A stretch of 7,056 bases of DNA from Betaproteobacteria bacterium (GCA_005882235.1 VBCT01000022.1:1-7056); one strand, 5' to 3'. Shown: positions 1 through 6,508, counted from the stretch's first letter. Notes: generated by a model not told the origin, from the letters alone. Translations and numbers: made by a program.

Positions 1-27
1 CTCGCCGTGAACAGCGTCGGTGGATGA
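1..27 (+). CDS. 3' end of an upstream gene (partial)
   Basis: Reading frame 1 is open from the window edge and ends at a TGA at 25-27, giving a tail that reads LAVNSVGG. That stop overlaps the ATG of the next gene in the ATGA arrangement typical of translationally coupled bacterial genes, which is the only reason to call it coding. Eight residues are too few to assign a family. It probably belongs to the same transcript as the sugar isomerase-like gene that follows. The alternative is that this is chance and the upstream gene ends outside the window. Confidence 0.35.
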   Translation, partial: LAVNSVGG

Positions 28-869
28 GCAATCCGCCCGATCCCGAGCTCCTTTCGCTCAATACCGCCACGGTGCGGGAAAAGTGGAACTTGCGCCGGAT
101 GATCGAGGGTTGCGCGCGCCATCGCATCCGGGGAATCTCGCCTTGGCGCGACAAACTCGCGGAGATGGGGGCGAAGGAGGCGGCCAAGACGATCCGCGAC
201 AACGGCCTTACGGTGACGGGGCTGTGCCGCGGCGGAATGTTTCCGGCGGCGGACCGCAGGGCGCGTCAGGCCGCGATCGACGACAACCTGCGCGCGATCG
301 ACGATGCAGCGACGCTCGAGGCAAGGTGCCTCGTGCTCGTCGTCGGCGGGCTGCCGCCGGGCTCGAAAGACCTGGCCGGCGCCCGGGCAATGGTGAGGGA
401 CGGTATCGGCGGTGTGCTCGATCACGCGCAATCGGCGGGCGTCCCGCTCGCGATCGAACCCTTGCACCCGATGTACTGCGCCGACCGCGCATGCGTGAAC
501 ACGCTGGCGCAGGCGCTCGATCTGTGCGACGAACTCGACCACGGGGGAGACGGGGCCCTGGGGGTCGTGGTGGATGCTTACCACGTCTGGTGGGACCCTT
601 CGCTCAAGTCACAAATCGAGCGCGCGGGCGACAAGCGCCTGCTTGCGTTCCATATTTGCGACTGGCTGGTGCCTACCGCCGACCTGCTCACCGACCGGGG
701 AATGATGGGCGACGGCGTGATCGATCTGCCGCTCATGCGTGCGTGGATGGAGGAGGTCGGGTACCGCGGTTTTCACGAGGTCGAGATCCTCTCTTCGGGC
801 AACTGGTGGCGGCGCGATCCGGACGAGGTGCTCGCGACCTGCCGCGTGCGGCATCAGACAGCCTGTTAA
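24..869 (+). CDS. Sugar phosphate isomerase/epimerase-like TIM-barrel protein
   Basis: This 281-residue protein looks like a member of the xylose isomerase-like / AP endonuclease 2 TIM-barrel superfamily, which includes hydroxypyruvate isomerase and ketose 3-epimerases. Members isomerise or epimerise small sugars in the cytosol using a divalent metal. The expected four metal ligands can be placed: E145 (AIEPLHP), D184 (VVDAYHVWWDP), H210 (FHICDW) and E254 (HEVEILS), at spacings close to those of D-tagatose 3-epimerase-type enzymes. The N-terminus (LSLNTATVREKW, then IEGCARHRIRGISPWRD) reads like the first barrel strand and helix, which supports the ATG at 24, although the frame is also open upstream of it. 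There is no signal peptide or membrane segment. The substrate cannot be told from sequence. The start overlaps a probable upstream stop (ATGA), so it is likely the last gene of an operon that begins outside the window. Confidence 0.85.
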   Translation: MSNPPDPELLSLNTATVREKWNLRRMIEGCARHRIRGISPWRDKLAEMGAKEAAKTIRDNGLTVTGLCRGGMFPAADRRARQAAIDDNLRAIDDAATLEARCLVLVVGGLPPGSKDLAGARAMVRDGIGGVLDHAQSAGVPLAIEPLHPMYCADRACVNTLAQALDLCDELDHGGDGALGVVVDAYHVWWDPSLKSQIERAGDKRLLAFHICDWLVPTADLLTDRGMMGDGVIDLPLMRAWMEEVGYRGFHEVEILSSGNWWRRDPDEVLATCRVRHQTAC

Positions 870-893
870 CATTCCAAGCAGGGGCCGCCCCGT

Positions 894-923
894 TTGGCGG
901 TGCCGGGGCCGGGAAGGTAAAAT
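894..923 (+). promoter_or_regulatory. Candidate sigma-70 promoter for the aldolase-pur run
   Basis: A TTGGCG hexamer (894-899, 4/6 to TTGACA) lies 18 bases before TAAAAT (918-923, 5/6 to TATAAT) in the 101-base gap between the isomerase-like gene and the aldolase. Transcription would start near 930, leaving a leader of about 40 bases. No other promoter-like pair is evident before purC, purE or the Sua5-type gene, so this may drive all four. The call rests on consensus matching only. Confidence 0.5.
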
Positions 924-959
924 TGCGAGCTCCCGGGCTTCACTTCCCCATCCAGCAAC

Positions 960-963
960 AGGA
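960..963 (+). promoter_or_regulatory. Ribosome binding site of the aldolase gene
   Basis: AGGA sits 7 bases before the ATG at 971. It fixes the aldolase start there. The same frame is open far upstream, to position 20, so without this site the start would be ambiguous. Confidence 0.6.
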
Positions 964-970
964 CTGTCTC

Positions 971-1996
971 ATGGACCGAAATCTCCTTTCCAAAACCGCC
1001 GCGGCCATGGTCGCAAGAGGCAAAGGGCTGCTCGCAGCCGACGAGTCCAGCGGCACGTGCGAGAAGCGATTCAAGTCGGTTGGAGTCGAGTGCACGGAGG
1101 CCAACCGCCGTGTCTACCGCGATTTACTGTTCACTACCAAAGGTATCGAGGAATTCGTAAGCGGGGTGATCCTGTTCGACGAAACCCTTCGCCAGAGCAC
1201 GGTATCGGGCAACGAGCCGTTCCCGAGATACCTCGAGAAAAAGGGTGTCATCCCCGGCATCAAGGTGGACAAAGGCACGCACGACCTCGCGCGCTCTCCC
1301 GGAGAAAAGGTGACCGAGGGACTGGACGGCCTGCGCGGCCGGCTCGAGGACTATTTCGGGCTCGGCGCGCGCTTCGCCAAGTGGCGCGCGGTGATCACAA
1401 TCGGTGCCGGGATCCCGAGCCACGCCTGCATCTACGCCAATGCGCACGCGCTGGCGCGCTACTCGGCCCTGTGCCAGGAGGCATCCATCGTGCCCATCGT
1501 CGAGCCCGAGGTGCTGCTCGACGGCGACCACACGATCGAGCGCTGCTACGAGGCGACCGAGGCAACGCTCTCCGCGGTATTCGCCGCGTTGCGTGCCCAC
1601 AACGTGTCCTTCGAGCATACCGTTCTCAAGGCTTCGATGGTCGTTTCGGGCAAGGACTGCCCGAAACAGGCCGGAGTCGAGCGCGTGGCAGAGGAAACGG
1701 TGCGCTGCCTGAAGCGCACCGTGCCCGCGGCTCTGCCCGGTGTCGTGTTTCTCTCAGGCGGCCAAAGCGATGAGGCTGCGACAGCACACCTCAACGAGAT
1801 GGCAAGAATGCCGGGACTGCCTTGGCCGCTCACGTTCTCCTACAGCCGCGCGCTGCAGAATCCGTGCCTGAAGTCTTGGCGCGGGCAGTCGGGAAACGTC
1901 GCCGCCGCTCAGCGGGCGTTCTATCACCGAGCCCGCATGAACGGACTCGCAGCTCAAGGAAAATACCGTCCGGAGCTGGAGAAACAGGCAGCATAG
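971..1996 (+). CDS. fda: Class I fructose-bisphosphate aldolase
   Basis: This 341-residue protein is a glycolytic-type (animal/plant-like) class I aldolase. The enzyme reversibly splits fructose 1,6-bisphosphate into dihydroxyacetone phosphate and glyceraldehyde 3-phosphate through a lysine Schiff base, without metal. By analogy with muscle aldolase, the catalytic residues can be placed: D24 (LAADESSGT), K98 (GIKVDKG), K137 (FAKWR), E178 and E180 (VEPEV), Schiff-base K220 (VLKAS), S262 (FLSGGQSDE) and R293 (SYSRALQ). The set is complete, so the protein should be active. The Schiff-base region reads FEHTVLKAS, where I recall the family pattern as E-G-x-L-L-K-P/A-S/N, so the Gly is replaced by His. 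The ATG at 971 is chosen because the family starts here and AGGA lies 7 bases upstream. Only 3 bases separate its stop from purC, so co-transcription is likely. The symbol fda follows usage for this family; E. coli fbaB is a different class I type. Confidence 0.95.
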   Translation: MDRNLLSKTAAAMVARGKGLLAADESSGTCEKRFKSVGVECTEANRRVYRDLLFTTKGIEEFVSGVILFDETLRQSTVSGNEPFPRYLEKKGVIPGIKVDKGTHDLARSPGEKVTEGLDGLRGRLEDYFGLGARFAKWRAVITIGAGIPSHACIYANAHALARYSALCQEASIVPIVEPEVLLDGDHTIERCYEATEATLSAVFAALRAHNVSFEHTVLKASMVVSGKDCPKQAGVERVAEETVRCLKRTVPAALPGVVFLSGGQSDEAATAHLNEMARMPGLPWPLTFSYSRALQNPCLKSWRGQSGNVAAAQRAFYHRARMNGLAAQGKYRPELEKQAA

Positions 1997-1999
1997 GGA

Positions 2000-2899
2000 A
2001 TGGCTTTCCCGCTCTACGAGTCGAATCTCAAGAGCCTGAAGCTCCTCGGCCGGGGCAAGGTCCGCGATATGTATGCAGTGGACGGCGACCGCTTGCTCAT
2101 TATCACCAGCGATCGGCTTTCGGCCTTCGATGTGGTCCTTCCCGATCCGATACCCGACAAGGGGCGGGTACTGAACGAAATGTCCAATTTCTGGTTCAGG
2201 AGGCTCGGACACATCGTTCCCAACCATCTCGACGGCGCCGAGCCCGAGTCGGTGGTGAAGGGCGGCGACGAAGCGGCGCAGGTCAAGGGGCGTGCGGTAG
2301 TTGTAAGAAAACTAAAGCCGCTGCCGATCGAGGCGGTGGTACGCGGTTATCTCATCGGCTCGGGCTGGAAGGACTATCAGGAGACCGGCGTAGTTTGCGG
2401 CATTGCGCTGCCCGCGGGTCTGAAGCAGGCGGACAAGCTGCCGGAGGTGATTTTCACGCCCGCCACCAAGGCAGAAGCCGGCGCCCACGACGAAAATATT
2501 TCGTTCGCGCAGGTGGAGAAACTTATCGGGAAGAGCCTCGCCGCGAAGGTGCGTGAGGTCAGCATCAGCCTGTATCGCCAGGCGTCCGAGTATGCGCGCG
2601 CGCGAGGTATCATCATTGCCGACACCAAGTTCGAGTTCGGGACGGATGAGAAGGGGAATCTGGTTCTGATCGACGAGGCGCTCACCGCGGATTCCTCGCG
2701 CTTCTGGCCCGCCGACCGGTACCAACCGGGCTCGAGCCCCCCGTCATTCGACAAGCAATACGTGCGCGACTATCTGGAAACCCTGGATTGGAACAAGACA
2801 CCGCCTGCGCCACGGCTCCCAGCGGAAGTGATCGCAAAGACCTCCGACAAGTACCGCGAAGCCCTTCGCCGTCTGACAGGACAACAATTGGGAGGATGA
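2000..2899 (+). CDS. purC: SAICAR synthetase (phosphoribosylaminoimidazole-succinocarboxamide synthase)
   Basis: PurC joins CAIR to aspartate using ATP to give SAICAR in de novo purine synthesis, acting directly after PurE. The 299-residue protein has the glycine-rich nucleotide-binding start (GRGKVRDMY, residues 17-25), the SDRLSAFD motif (37-44), the family signature around PIEAVVRGYLIGSG (109-122), ADTKFEFG (from A207) and DEALTADSSRFW (225-236). It is the long form, near 300 residues, as in yeast and many proteobacteria; E. coli PurC is about 237. It starts 3 bases after the aldolase stop with only a weak ribosome binding site, so coupled translation is plausible. Its TGA (2897-2899) lies just before the purE start. 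The family assignment is secure. Confidence 0.97.
   Translation: MAFPLYESNLKSLKLLGRGKVRDMYAVDGDRLLIITSDRLSAFDVVLPDPIPDKGRVLNEMSNFWFRRLGHIVPNHLDGAEPESVVKGGDEAAQVKGRAVVVRKLKPLPIEAVVRGYLIGSGWKDYQETGVVCGIALPAGLKQADKLPEVIFTPATKAEAGAHDENISFAQVEKLIGKSLAAKVREVSISLYRQASEYARARGIIIADTKFEFGTDEKGNLVLIDEALTADSSRFWPADRYQPGSSPPSFDKQYVRDYLETLDWNKTPPAPRLPAEVIAKTSDKYREALRRLTGQQLGG
2891..2895 (+). promoter_or_regulatory. Ribosome binding site deciding the purE start
   Basis: GGAGG lies inside the last codons of purC. Two in-frame ATGs follow, at 2896 and 2902. The first directly abuts this site, while the second is 6 bases away, which is good spacing, so purE most likely starts at 2902. The ATG at 2896 overlaps the purC stop (ATGA) but is probably not used. 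Confidence 0.7.
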
Positions 2900-2901
2900 A
2901 A

Positions 2902-3396
2902 ATGACCAGCCGCCCGCCTCTTGTCGGGATCGTCATGGGAAGCCCAAGCGATTGGGAGGTGATGCGCGAGGCCGCAAAGCAGCTCACCGATTTTTCCGTG
3001 CCCTACGAAGCCAAGGCACTCTCGGCGCACCGCTCGCCCGACGCGCTCGCCGAATGGGTGGAGCAGCTGAGTGCGAAAGGTGCCCGCTGTTTCATCGCGG
3101 GCGCCGGAGGTGCGGCGCATCTGGCCGGCGTGATCGCAGCAAAAACGACGCTTCCCGTGCTCGGGGTGCCGATGCCCTCCAAGTATCTGCATGGATTGGA
3201 TTCACTGCTGTCGATCGTACAGATGCCCAAGGGGATTCCCGTCGCGACTTTTGCGATCGGCGAGGCGGGCGCCGCCAACGCGGGACTCTTTGCGGTCGCG
3301 ATGCTTGCCCAGGGAGACGCGAAACTCGCCAAACTTCTCGCGCAGTTCCGCGCGGGCCAGGCCGAAGCGGTGAAGAACGCCAAGCTGCCGGGTTGA
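2902..3396 (+). CDS. purE: N5-carboxyaminoimidazole ribonucleotide mutase
   Basis: PurE of the bacterial (class I) type shifts the carboxyl group of N5-CAIR to give CAIR, the substrate of PurC encoded just upstream. The 164-residue length is normal. Visible motifs are GSPSDW (13-18, with S14, S16 and D17 at the substrate site), SAHRSPDAL with the catalytic His at 43, the glycine-rich AGAGGAAHLAGV loop, and the SIVQMPKGIPVAT and AGAANAGL segments. SAHR with the mutase-like loop fits class I rather than the CO2-using class II AIR carboxylase. Class I enzymes depend on PurK to make N5-CAIR from AIR, and no purK lies next to this gene. The frame is open further upstream, but the protein family and GGAGG at 2891-2895 support the start at 2902. 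Confidence 0.97.
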   Translation: MTSRPPLVGIVMGSPSDWEVMREAAKQLTDFSVPYEAKALSAHRSPDALAEWVEQLSAKGARCFIAGAGGAAHLAGVIAAKTTLPVLGVPMPSKYLHGLDSLLSIVQMPKGIPVATFAIGEAGAANAGLFAVAMLAQGDAKLAKLLAQFRAGQAEAVKNAKLPG

Positions 3397-3398
3397 CA

Positions 3399-3415
3399 CG
3401 GGCTGTCCCGCTTTT
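3399..3415 (+). terminator. Weak hairpin plus T-run between purE and the Sua5-type gene
   Basis: CGGG (3399-3402) and CCCG (3407-3410) form a 4-bp stem with a CTGT loop, followed by C and TTTT (3412-3415). This has the shape of an intrinsic terminator but the stem is very short, so it would be leaky at most. It fills the 21-base gap where a ribosome binding site for the next gene would be expected. Confidence 0.25.
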
Positions 3416-3417
3416 CC

Positions 3418-4386
3418 TTGCCTGCGAGAGTCGACGCACCTCGACCCCTTCCGATTCGGGATGCCGCGGCGGTATTGCGGCGCGGGGGACTGGTCGCCTT
3501 TCCCACCGAAACCGTATACGGACTGGGTGCCGACGCATCCAACCCCGCGGCGGTCGCGCGAATCTACCAGGTCAAGGGCCGTCCCGCGGGCCATCCCGTC
3601 ATCGTTCATATCGGCGATGTCGGGCAGCTCGCTCGCTGGGCTGGCGAGATTCCCGAGGCTGCGATGAAGCTCGCAACGCGCTTCTGGCCGGGGCCGCTGA
3701 CCTTGGTGCTGAGGCGTGCGCCAGATGTCGGTAGTCAACTCACCGGCGGTCAGGATACGATTGGCCTGCGCATCCCGGGACATCCGGTCGCTCTTCAGCT
3801 CCTTCGGGAATTTGGCGGAGGTATAGCTGCTCCGTCTGCCAACCGGTTTGGCCGGATCAGTCCGACGACAGCGGAGCATGTACGAACCGATCTGGGGAGC
3901 GAAGTCGAGCTGGTCCTGGACGGAGGCGCCTGCGAGATCGGCATCGAGTCCACCATCGTGGATCTTTCTCGTGGGAGGCCCATGCTGCTTCGCCCCGGCC
4001 GAATCGGTGCAGGGGAAATCGCGGCAACGCTGGGCGTTGCGTCCCTATCGAGCGATTCGGATGCTCCACGCGCACCCGGGACGCTTGCGGCGCACTACGC
4101 GCCCCGGCAACCCCTTCGACTCATCGAATCGGACCGGTGGGAACGAAGCGTACGGGGCATTCCGCATGGCCGGGGCGTGCTGTCTTTCCGCTCGCCTCCG
4201 GAGGGTGACGTGAGCACGATGTGGATCGAGGCGTCCACACAGCCACAGCAATATGGACACGACCTTTACGCCAACCTGCGCGCACTGGACTCATCCGGCT
4301 GCGACCAGATTCTGGTGGAGGAGCCGCCTGCGACGCCCGAATGGACTGCAATCCGGGACCGGCTCGGTCGCGCCCGCTCGAGCTGA
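3418..4386 (+). CDS. sua5: Threonylcarbamoyl-AMP synthase, two-domain Sua5 type
   Basis: This 322-residue protein makes L-threonylcarbamoyl-AMP from threonine, bicarbonate and ATP, the first step of the t6A modification at position 37 of ANN-decoding tRNAs. The N-terminal YrdC domain shows LVAFPTETVYGLG (25-37), the KGRP motif (53-56) and SANRFGRISPTT (140-151). A linker PGTLAAHYAP, with H226-P229, leads into a C-terminal Sua5 domain ending in VEEPPATPEW and a DRLGRA tail. Length and linker mark it as the Sua5 form rather than the short TsaC/YrdC form of about 190 residues. The start is a TTG, chosen because it leaves the usual short lead before the first strand; no in-frame ATG fits. No ribosome binding site is visible before it. 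It lies 21 bases after purE, so it may be expressed by read-through from the pur genes. Confidence 0.93.
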   Translation: MPARVDAPRPLPIRDAAAVLRRGGLVAFPTETVYGLGADASNPAAVARIYQVKGRPAGHPVIVHIGDVGQLARWAGEIPEAAMKLATRFWPGPLTLVLRRAPDVGSQLTGGQDTIGLRIPGHPVALQLLREFGGGIAAPSANRFGRISPTTAEHVRTDLGSEVELVLDGGACEIGIESTIVDLSRGRPMLLRPGRIGAGEIAATLGVASLSSDSDAPRAPGTLAAHYAPRQPLRLIESDRWERSVRGIPHGRGVLSFRSPPEGDVSTMWIEASTQPQQYGHDLYANLRALDSSGCDQILVEEPPATPEWTAIRDRLGRARSS

Positions 4387-4417
4387 AAAGCGGATCAGGC
4401 TCTTGTGCTGCGCGGCG

Positions 4418-4447
4418 TTGAGGAAGAGGGGGATTTGCGGCTAGAAT
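4418..4447 (+). promoter_or_regulatory. Candidate tRNA promoter
   Basis: TTGAGG (4418-4423, 4/6 to consensus) is separated by 18 bases from TAGAAT (4442-4447, 5/6 to TATAAT). A start near 4454 would leave only a few bases before the mature tRNA at 4459. The bases after the -10 (ACCGCGGCG) are very GC-rich, as in stable-RNA promoters under stringent control. The positional fit to the tRNA is the strongest argument. Confidence 0.6.
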
Positions 4448-4458
4448 TACCGCGGCGT

Positions 4459-4534
<76 letters not shown>

Positions 4535-4556
4535 CCGTCCCGTGGATTTGACGTAT

Positions 4557-4574
4557 TGTGGGCCGAAGCCCACA
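4557..4574 (+). other. Perfect 7-bp hairpin between the tRNA and the kinase gene
   Basis: TGTGGGC (4557-4563) pairs fully with GCCCACA (4568-4574) around the loop CGAA. It lies 23 bases after the tRNA and 11 bases before the kinase ATG. No T-run follows, so it is not a classical intrinsic terminator. It could still end or protect the tRNA precursor, or influence kinase translation, since no ribosome binding site is seen in the bases after it. Confidence 0.45.
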
Positions 4575-4585
4575 CCCATTGACGC

Positions 4586-5677
4586 ATGCCGACGCCCCTC
4601 AAACTCCTGATTCTCGAAGATAACGCTTTCGACGCCGAGCTCGAAGTAGAAACGCTTCAGGCCGCCGGCTACGATTGCGACTGGCGGCAAGTGCAGACCC
4701 GGGAGGAATTCGAGGCTTCACTGGAACGCCCGGAATTCGAGCTGATCCTCGCCGACTACAATCTTCCGAATTTCGACGGGCTGAGCGCGCTTCGCCTGCT
4801 GAGGGAGCGCGAACTGGACATCCCCTTCGTCCTCATTTCAGGCACGCTCGGAGAGGAACGCGCCATCGAGAGCCTCAAAGCGGGCGCCACCGATTACGTG
4901 ATGAAGGAAAGGCTCGAGCGCCTTGCGCCGGTTGTCACCCGCGCCTTGAACGACCGCCTTGAGCGGGCCAATCGCAGCGCCGCGCAACAGGCCCTGCGGG
5001 ACGCCCACCGCAGGTTGCAGGCGCTTTCGGTGCGACTCCTCCAGGTGGAAGAAACCGAGCGGCGCCGCATCGCGCGCGAACTGCACGACGGCGTCGGGCA
5101 GTTGCTCACTGCGGTTAAATTGCGACTCGCGGGCCTCAATCCGTCCTCAGCAGACTACGATTCTCGCAGGAGCGAATGCGTTGCGGCGATTGACGACGCG
5201 CTCGAGCAAGTGCGTCGCGTGTCGCGCGACCTGAGACCCTCGCAGCTGGATGATCTTGGTCTGCTGGCGGCCTTGCGCTCGCATCTCGACCAGCAGGCAA
5301 GCAGCGCCGGATTCAAGCCGAATTTCACACACGAGGGGGTGCCCCTCCGTCTCGCCGCCGAGATCGAGACTACGTGCTTTCGCATCGCGCAGGAGGCGCT
5401 CACCAATATTGCGCGCCACGCGCAGGCGAGCGAAGTTTGGGTTACGCTCGCCGGCACAGAGGAGGAATTGCGTCTGGAAGTGCGTGACAACGGTCGGGGA
5501 TTCGACGTCGCGGCCGCGCGGCTGCGTGCGACGGCCGGCAGGAGCATGGGGCTGCTGAGCATGGAAGAACGCGCGGCGCTCGCCGGCGGGCGGCTCGCGA
5601 TCGACTCGGCGCTCTCGCGGGAGACCCGGTTGAGCCTCACGCTCCCCCTGGTCCGGGTCGGCTCGGTACAAGTATGA
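4586..5677 (+). CDS. Soluble histidine kinase with N-terminal receiver domain (REC-HisKA_3-HATPase_c)
   Basis: The 363-residue protein has three parts. Residues 1-120 form a receiver domain with acidic E11/D12, phospho-acceptor D57 (LADYNLP), S85 and K107. A helical, probably coiled-coil linker (about 120-155) leads to a NarX/DegS-type dimerisation domain with the phosphorylated His at 167 (RRRIARELHDGVGQ). The C-terminal ATPase shows QEALTNIARHA (269-279), DNGRGF (301-306) and GLLSMEERA (322-330). All key residues are present, so both phosphorylation functions look intact. There is no membrane segment or sensor domain, so it should be cytosolic, with the receiver as its input: another kinase would phosphorylate D57 and tune H167 activity. 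Its last codon and stop overlap the NarL-type regulator start (ATGA), making that protein the likely output partner. The ATG at 4586 fits the receiver fold, but no ribosome binding site is visible. It starts 51 bases after the tRNA. Confidence 0.93.
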   Translation: MPTPLKLLILEDNAFDAELEVETLQAAGYDCDWRQVQTREEFEASLERPEFELILADYNLPNFDGLSALRLLRERELDIPFVLISGTLGEERAIESLKAGATDYVMKERLERLAPVVTRALNDRLERANRSAAQQALRDAHRRLQALSVRLLQVEETERRRIARELHDGVGQLLTAVKLRLAGLNPSSADYDSRRSECVAAIDDALEQVRRVSRDLRPSQLDDLGLLAALRSHLDQQASSAGFKPNFTHEGVPLRLAAEIETTCFRIAQEALTNIARHAQASEVWVTLAGTEEELRLEVRDNGRGFDVAAARLRATAGRSMGLLSMEERAALAGGRLAIDSALSRETRLSLTLPLVRVGSVQV

Positions 5678-6327
5678 TCCCGGTGCGCGTCCTCCTCGCG
5701 GATGATCACGCCTTGGTGCGTGCCGGAATACGCGCGCTCCTGGAAGGTCTGGAGGGGGTCACGGTCGTGGCCGAAGCAGGCAACGGTGGCGAGGTGCTGG
5801 AGCTTGCGCGCAAGCATCGCCCGGATGTCGTGCTGCTCGACATTTCCATGCCTGGGCTCGGGGGACTCGAGGCGAGCGCGCTGCTCAGGCAGGAGCTTGC
5901 GGAGGTGCGCGTGGTGATGCTTTCCATGCACGCCAACGAGGAATACGTGCTCCAGGCGCTGCGCGCGGGAGCTTCAGGCTACATGCTCAAGGATTCCGCG
6001 ACCGCCGAACTGGAGCTCGCGCTGCAGGCGGTGACGCAAGGCGAAACCTATCTCAGCCCGCGCATATCGAAGCAGATGGTGGAGGGCTACGTGCAGCGGG
6101 TCGGGGGCGAGCAGCCCAAGTCCGACAACCTTACGCCGCGCCAGCGTCAAGTCCTGCAGCTTATCGCCGGGGGTCACAGTACCAAGGAAATCGCCTATCG
6201 CCTTGAGCTCTCTGTGAAGACCGTGGAGACCCATCGCGCCCAACTGATGGATCGGCTGCAGATCCACGACATCGCCGGTCTGGTGAAGTACGCGATCCGC
6301 AACGGCCTCGTCACCACCGCAAAATAA
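5674..6327 (+). CDS. NarL/LuxR-type response regulator
   Basis: This 217-residue protein is a two-domain transcription regulator. The receiver domain (1-120) has acidic D10/D11, phospho-acceptor D56 (LLDISMP), S84 and K106. After a short linker, the GerE/LuxR-type helix-turn-helix spans about 153-212 (LTPRQRQVLQLIAGG, then STKEIAYRLELSVKTVETHRAQLMDRL). The start overlaps the stop of the upstream kinase by ATGA with no clear ribosome binding site, so translation is probably coupled and the pair likely forms a cognate two-component system. HisKA_3 kinases typically pair with this regulator class. Two TAA stops follow in tandem (6325-6330). The target genes cannot be told from this window. Confidence 0.95.
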   Translation: MIPVRVLLADDHALVRAGIRALLEGLEGVTVVAEAGNGGEVLELARKHRPDVVLLDISMPGLGGLEASALLRQELAEVRVVMLSMHANEEYVLQALRAGASGYMLKDSATAELELALQAVTQGETYLSPRISKQMVEGYVQRVGGEQPKSDNLTPRQRQVLQLIAGGHSTKEIAYRLELSVKTVETHRAQLMDRLQIHDIAGLVKYAIRNGLVTTAK

Positions 6328-6383
6328 TAAGCTTTGAAATCAAGAGTTTCGTCCTAACCGCGGCTTCCTCATAAGGTATTTAG

Positions 6384-6407
6384 CGGGCCGTGCTCAGGGC
6401 CGGCCCG
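6384..6407 (+). terminator. GC-rich hairpin after the regulator gene
   Basis: CGGGCCG (6384-6390) pairs with CGGCCCG (6401-6407) over a 10-base loop, 57 bases after the regulator stop. A 10-base perfect palindrome (GGGCCGGCCC, 6397-6406) overlaps it and offers an alternative fold. Only ATT follows, not a T-run, so termination here would be inefficient or factor-assisted. It might instead be an operator. The role is uncertain. Confidence 0.3.
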
Positions 6408-6408
6408 A

Positions 6409-6437
6409 TTGGCGCGCCCTGCGTCTCGCTCTAAGGT
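6409..6437 (+). promoter_or_regulatory. Possible promoter for the stand-alone receiver gene
   Basis: TTGGCG (6409-6414, 4/6) is followed after 17 bases by TAAGGT (6432-6437, only 3/6 to TATAAT). The spacing is ideal but the -10 is poor. The -35 is identical to the one proposed for the aldolase gene. If real, the transcript would begin near 6445 with a leader of about 65 bases containing the 6466-6483 hairpin. Confidence 0.25.
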
Positions 6438-6465
6438 CTGGGAATTCAGCCGCAGGTGGTCTGTC

Positions 6466-6483
6466 ACGCGCCGGGGGGCGCGT
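6466..6483 (+). other. Perfect inverted repeat in the leader of the receiver gene
   Basis: ACGCGCC (6466-6472) pairs with GGCGCGT (6477-6483) around a GGGG loop. It ends 15 bases before the GGAGG ribosome binding site of the next gene and is not followed by T residues. It could be an RNA hairpin in the leader or a protein-binding inverted repeat in DNA. Being almost pure G+C, a chance origin in GC-rich DNA is possible. Confidence 0.35.
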
Positions 6484-6498
6484 CGCCTGTCGTGTTCG

Positions 6499-6503
6499 GG
6501 AGG
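6499..6503 (+). promoter_or_regulatory. Strong ribosome binding site selecting a TTG start
   Basis: GGAGG, within GGGAGGGG at 6498-6505, lies 5 bases before TTG at 6509. Translation from that TTG begins immediately with the first receiver-domain strand (MKRIRVMVVDDS), so site, spacing and protein fold agree. Confidence 0.75.
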
Positions 6504-6508
6504 GGACG

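Noticed and set aside
881..904. GC-rich inverted repeat after the isomerase-like gene as a terminator
   Set aside because: The stem is only 5-6 bp, no T-run follows, and it overlaps the proposed -35 of the aldolase promoter.
20..970. Long N-terminal extension of the aldolase frame back to position 20
   Set aside because: The translation before 971 is arginine- and glycine-rich and lies over the isomerase-like gene in another frame. The aldolase family begins at 971, where a ribosome binding site is present.
739..1773. 344-codon open frame on the + strand across the isomerase-aldolase junction
   Set aside because: It overlaps two well-supported genes, is rich in Arg, Ala and Gly, and has no recognisable motif: a GC-rich shadow frame.
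2896..2901. purE start at the ATG overlapping the purC stop
   Set aside because: The GGAGG site directly abuts this ATG, leaving no spacer; the ATG at 2902 has the proper 6-base spacing.
3202..3879. 225-codon open frame on the - strand across purE and the Sua5-type gene
   Set aside because: It covers two conserved genes on the other strand and shows no domain features.
5155..5931. 258-codon open frame on the - strand under the kinase and regulator
   Set aside because: The opposite strand encodes intact kinase and receiver domains. The antisense translation is Arg- and Ser-rich with no family features.
6334..6362. TTGAAA after the NarL-type regulator as a promoter -35
   Set aside because: The sequence 17-18 bases downstream (around ACCGCG) does not resemble a -10 element.
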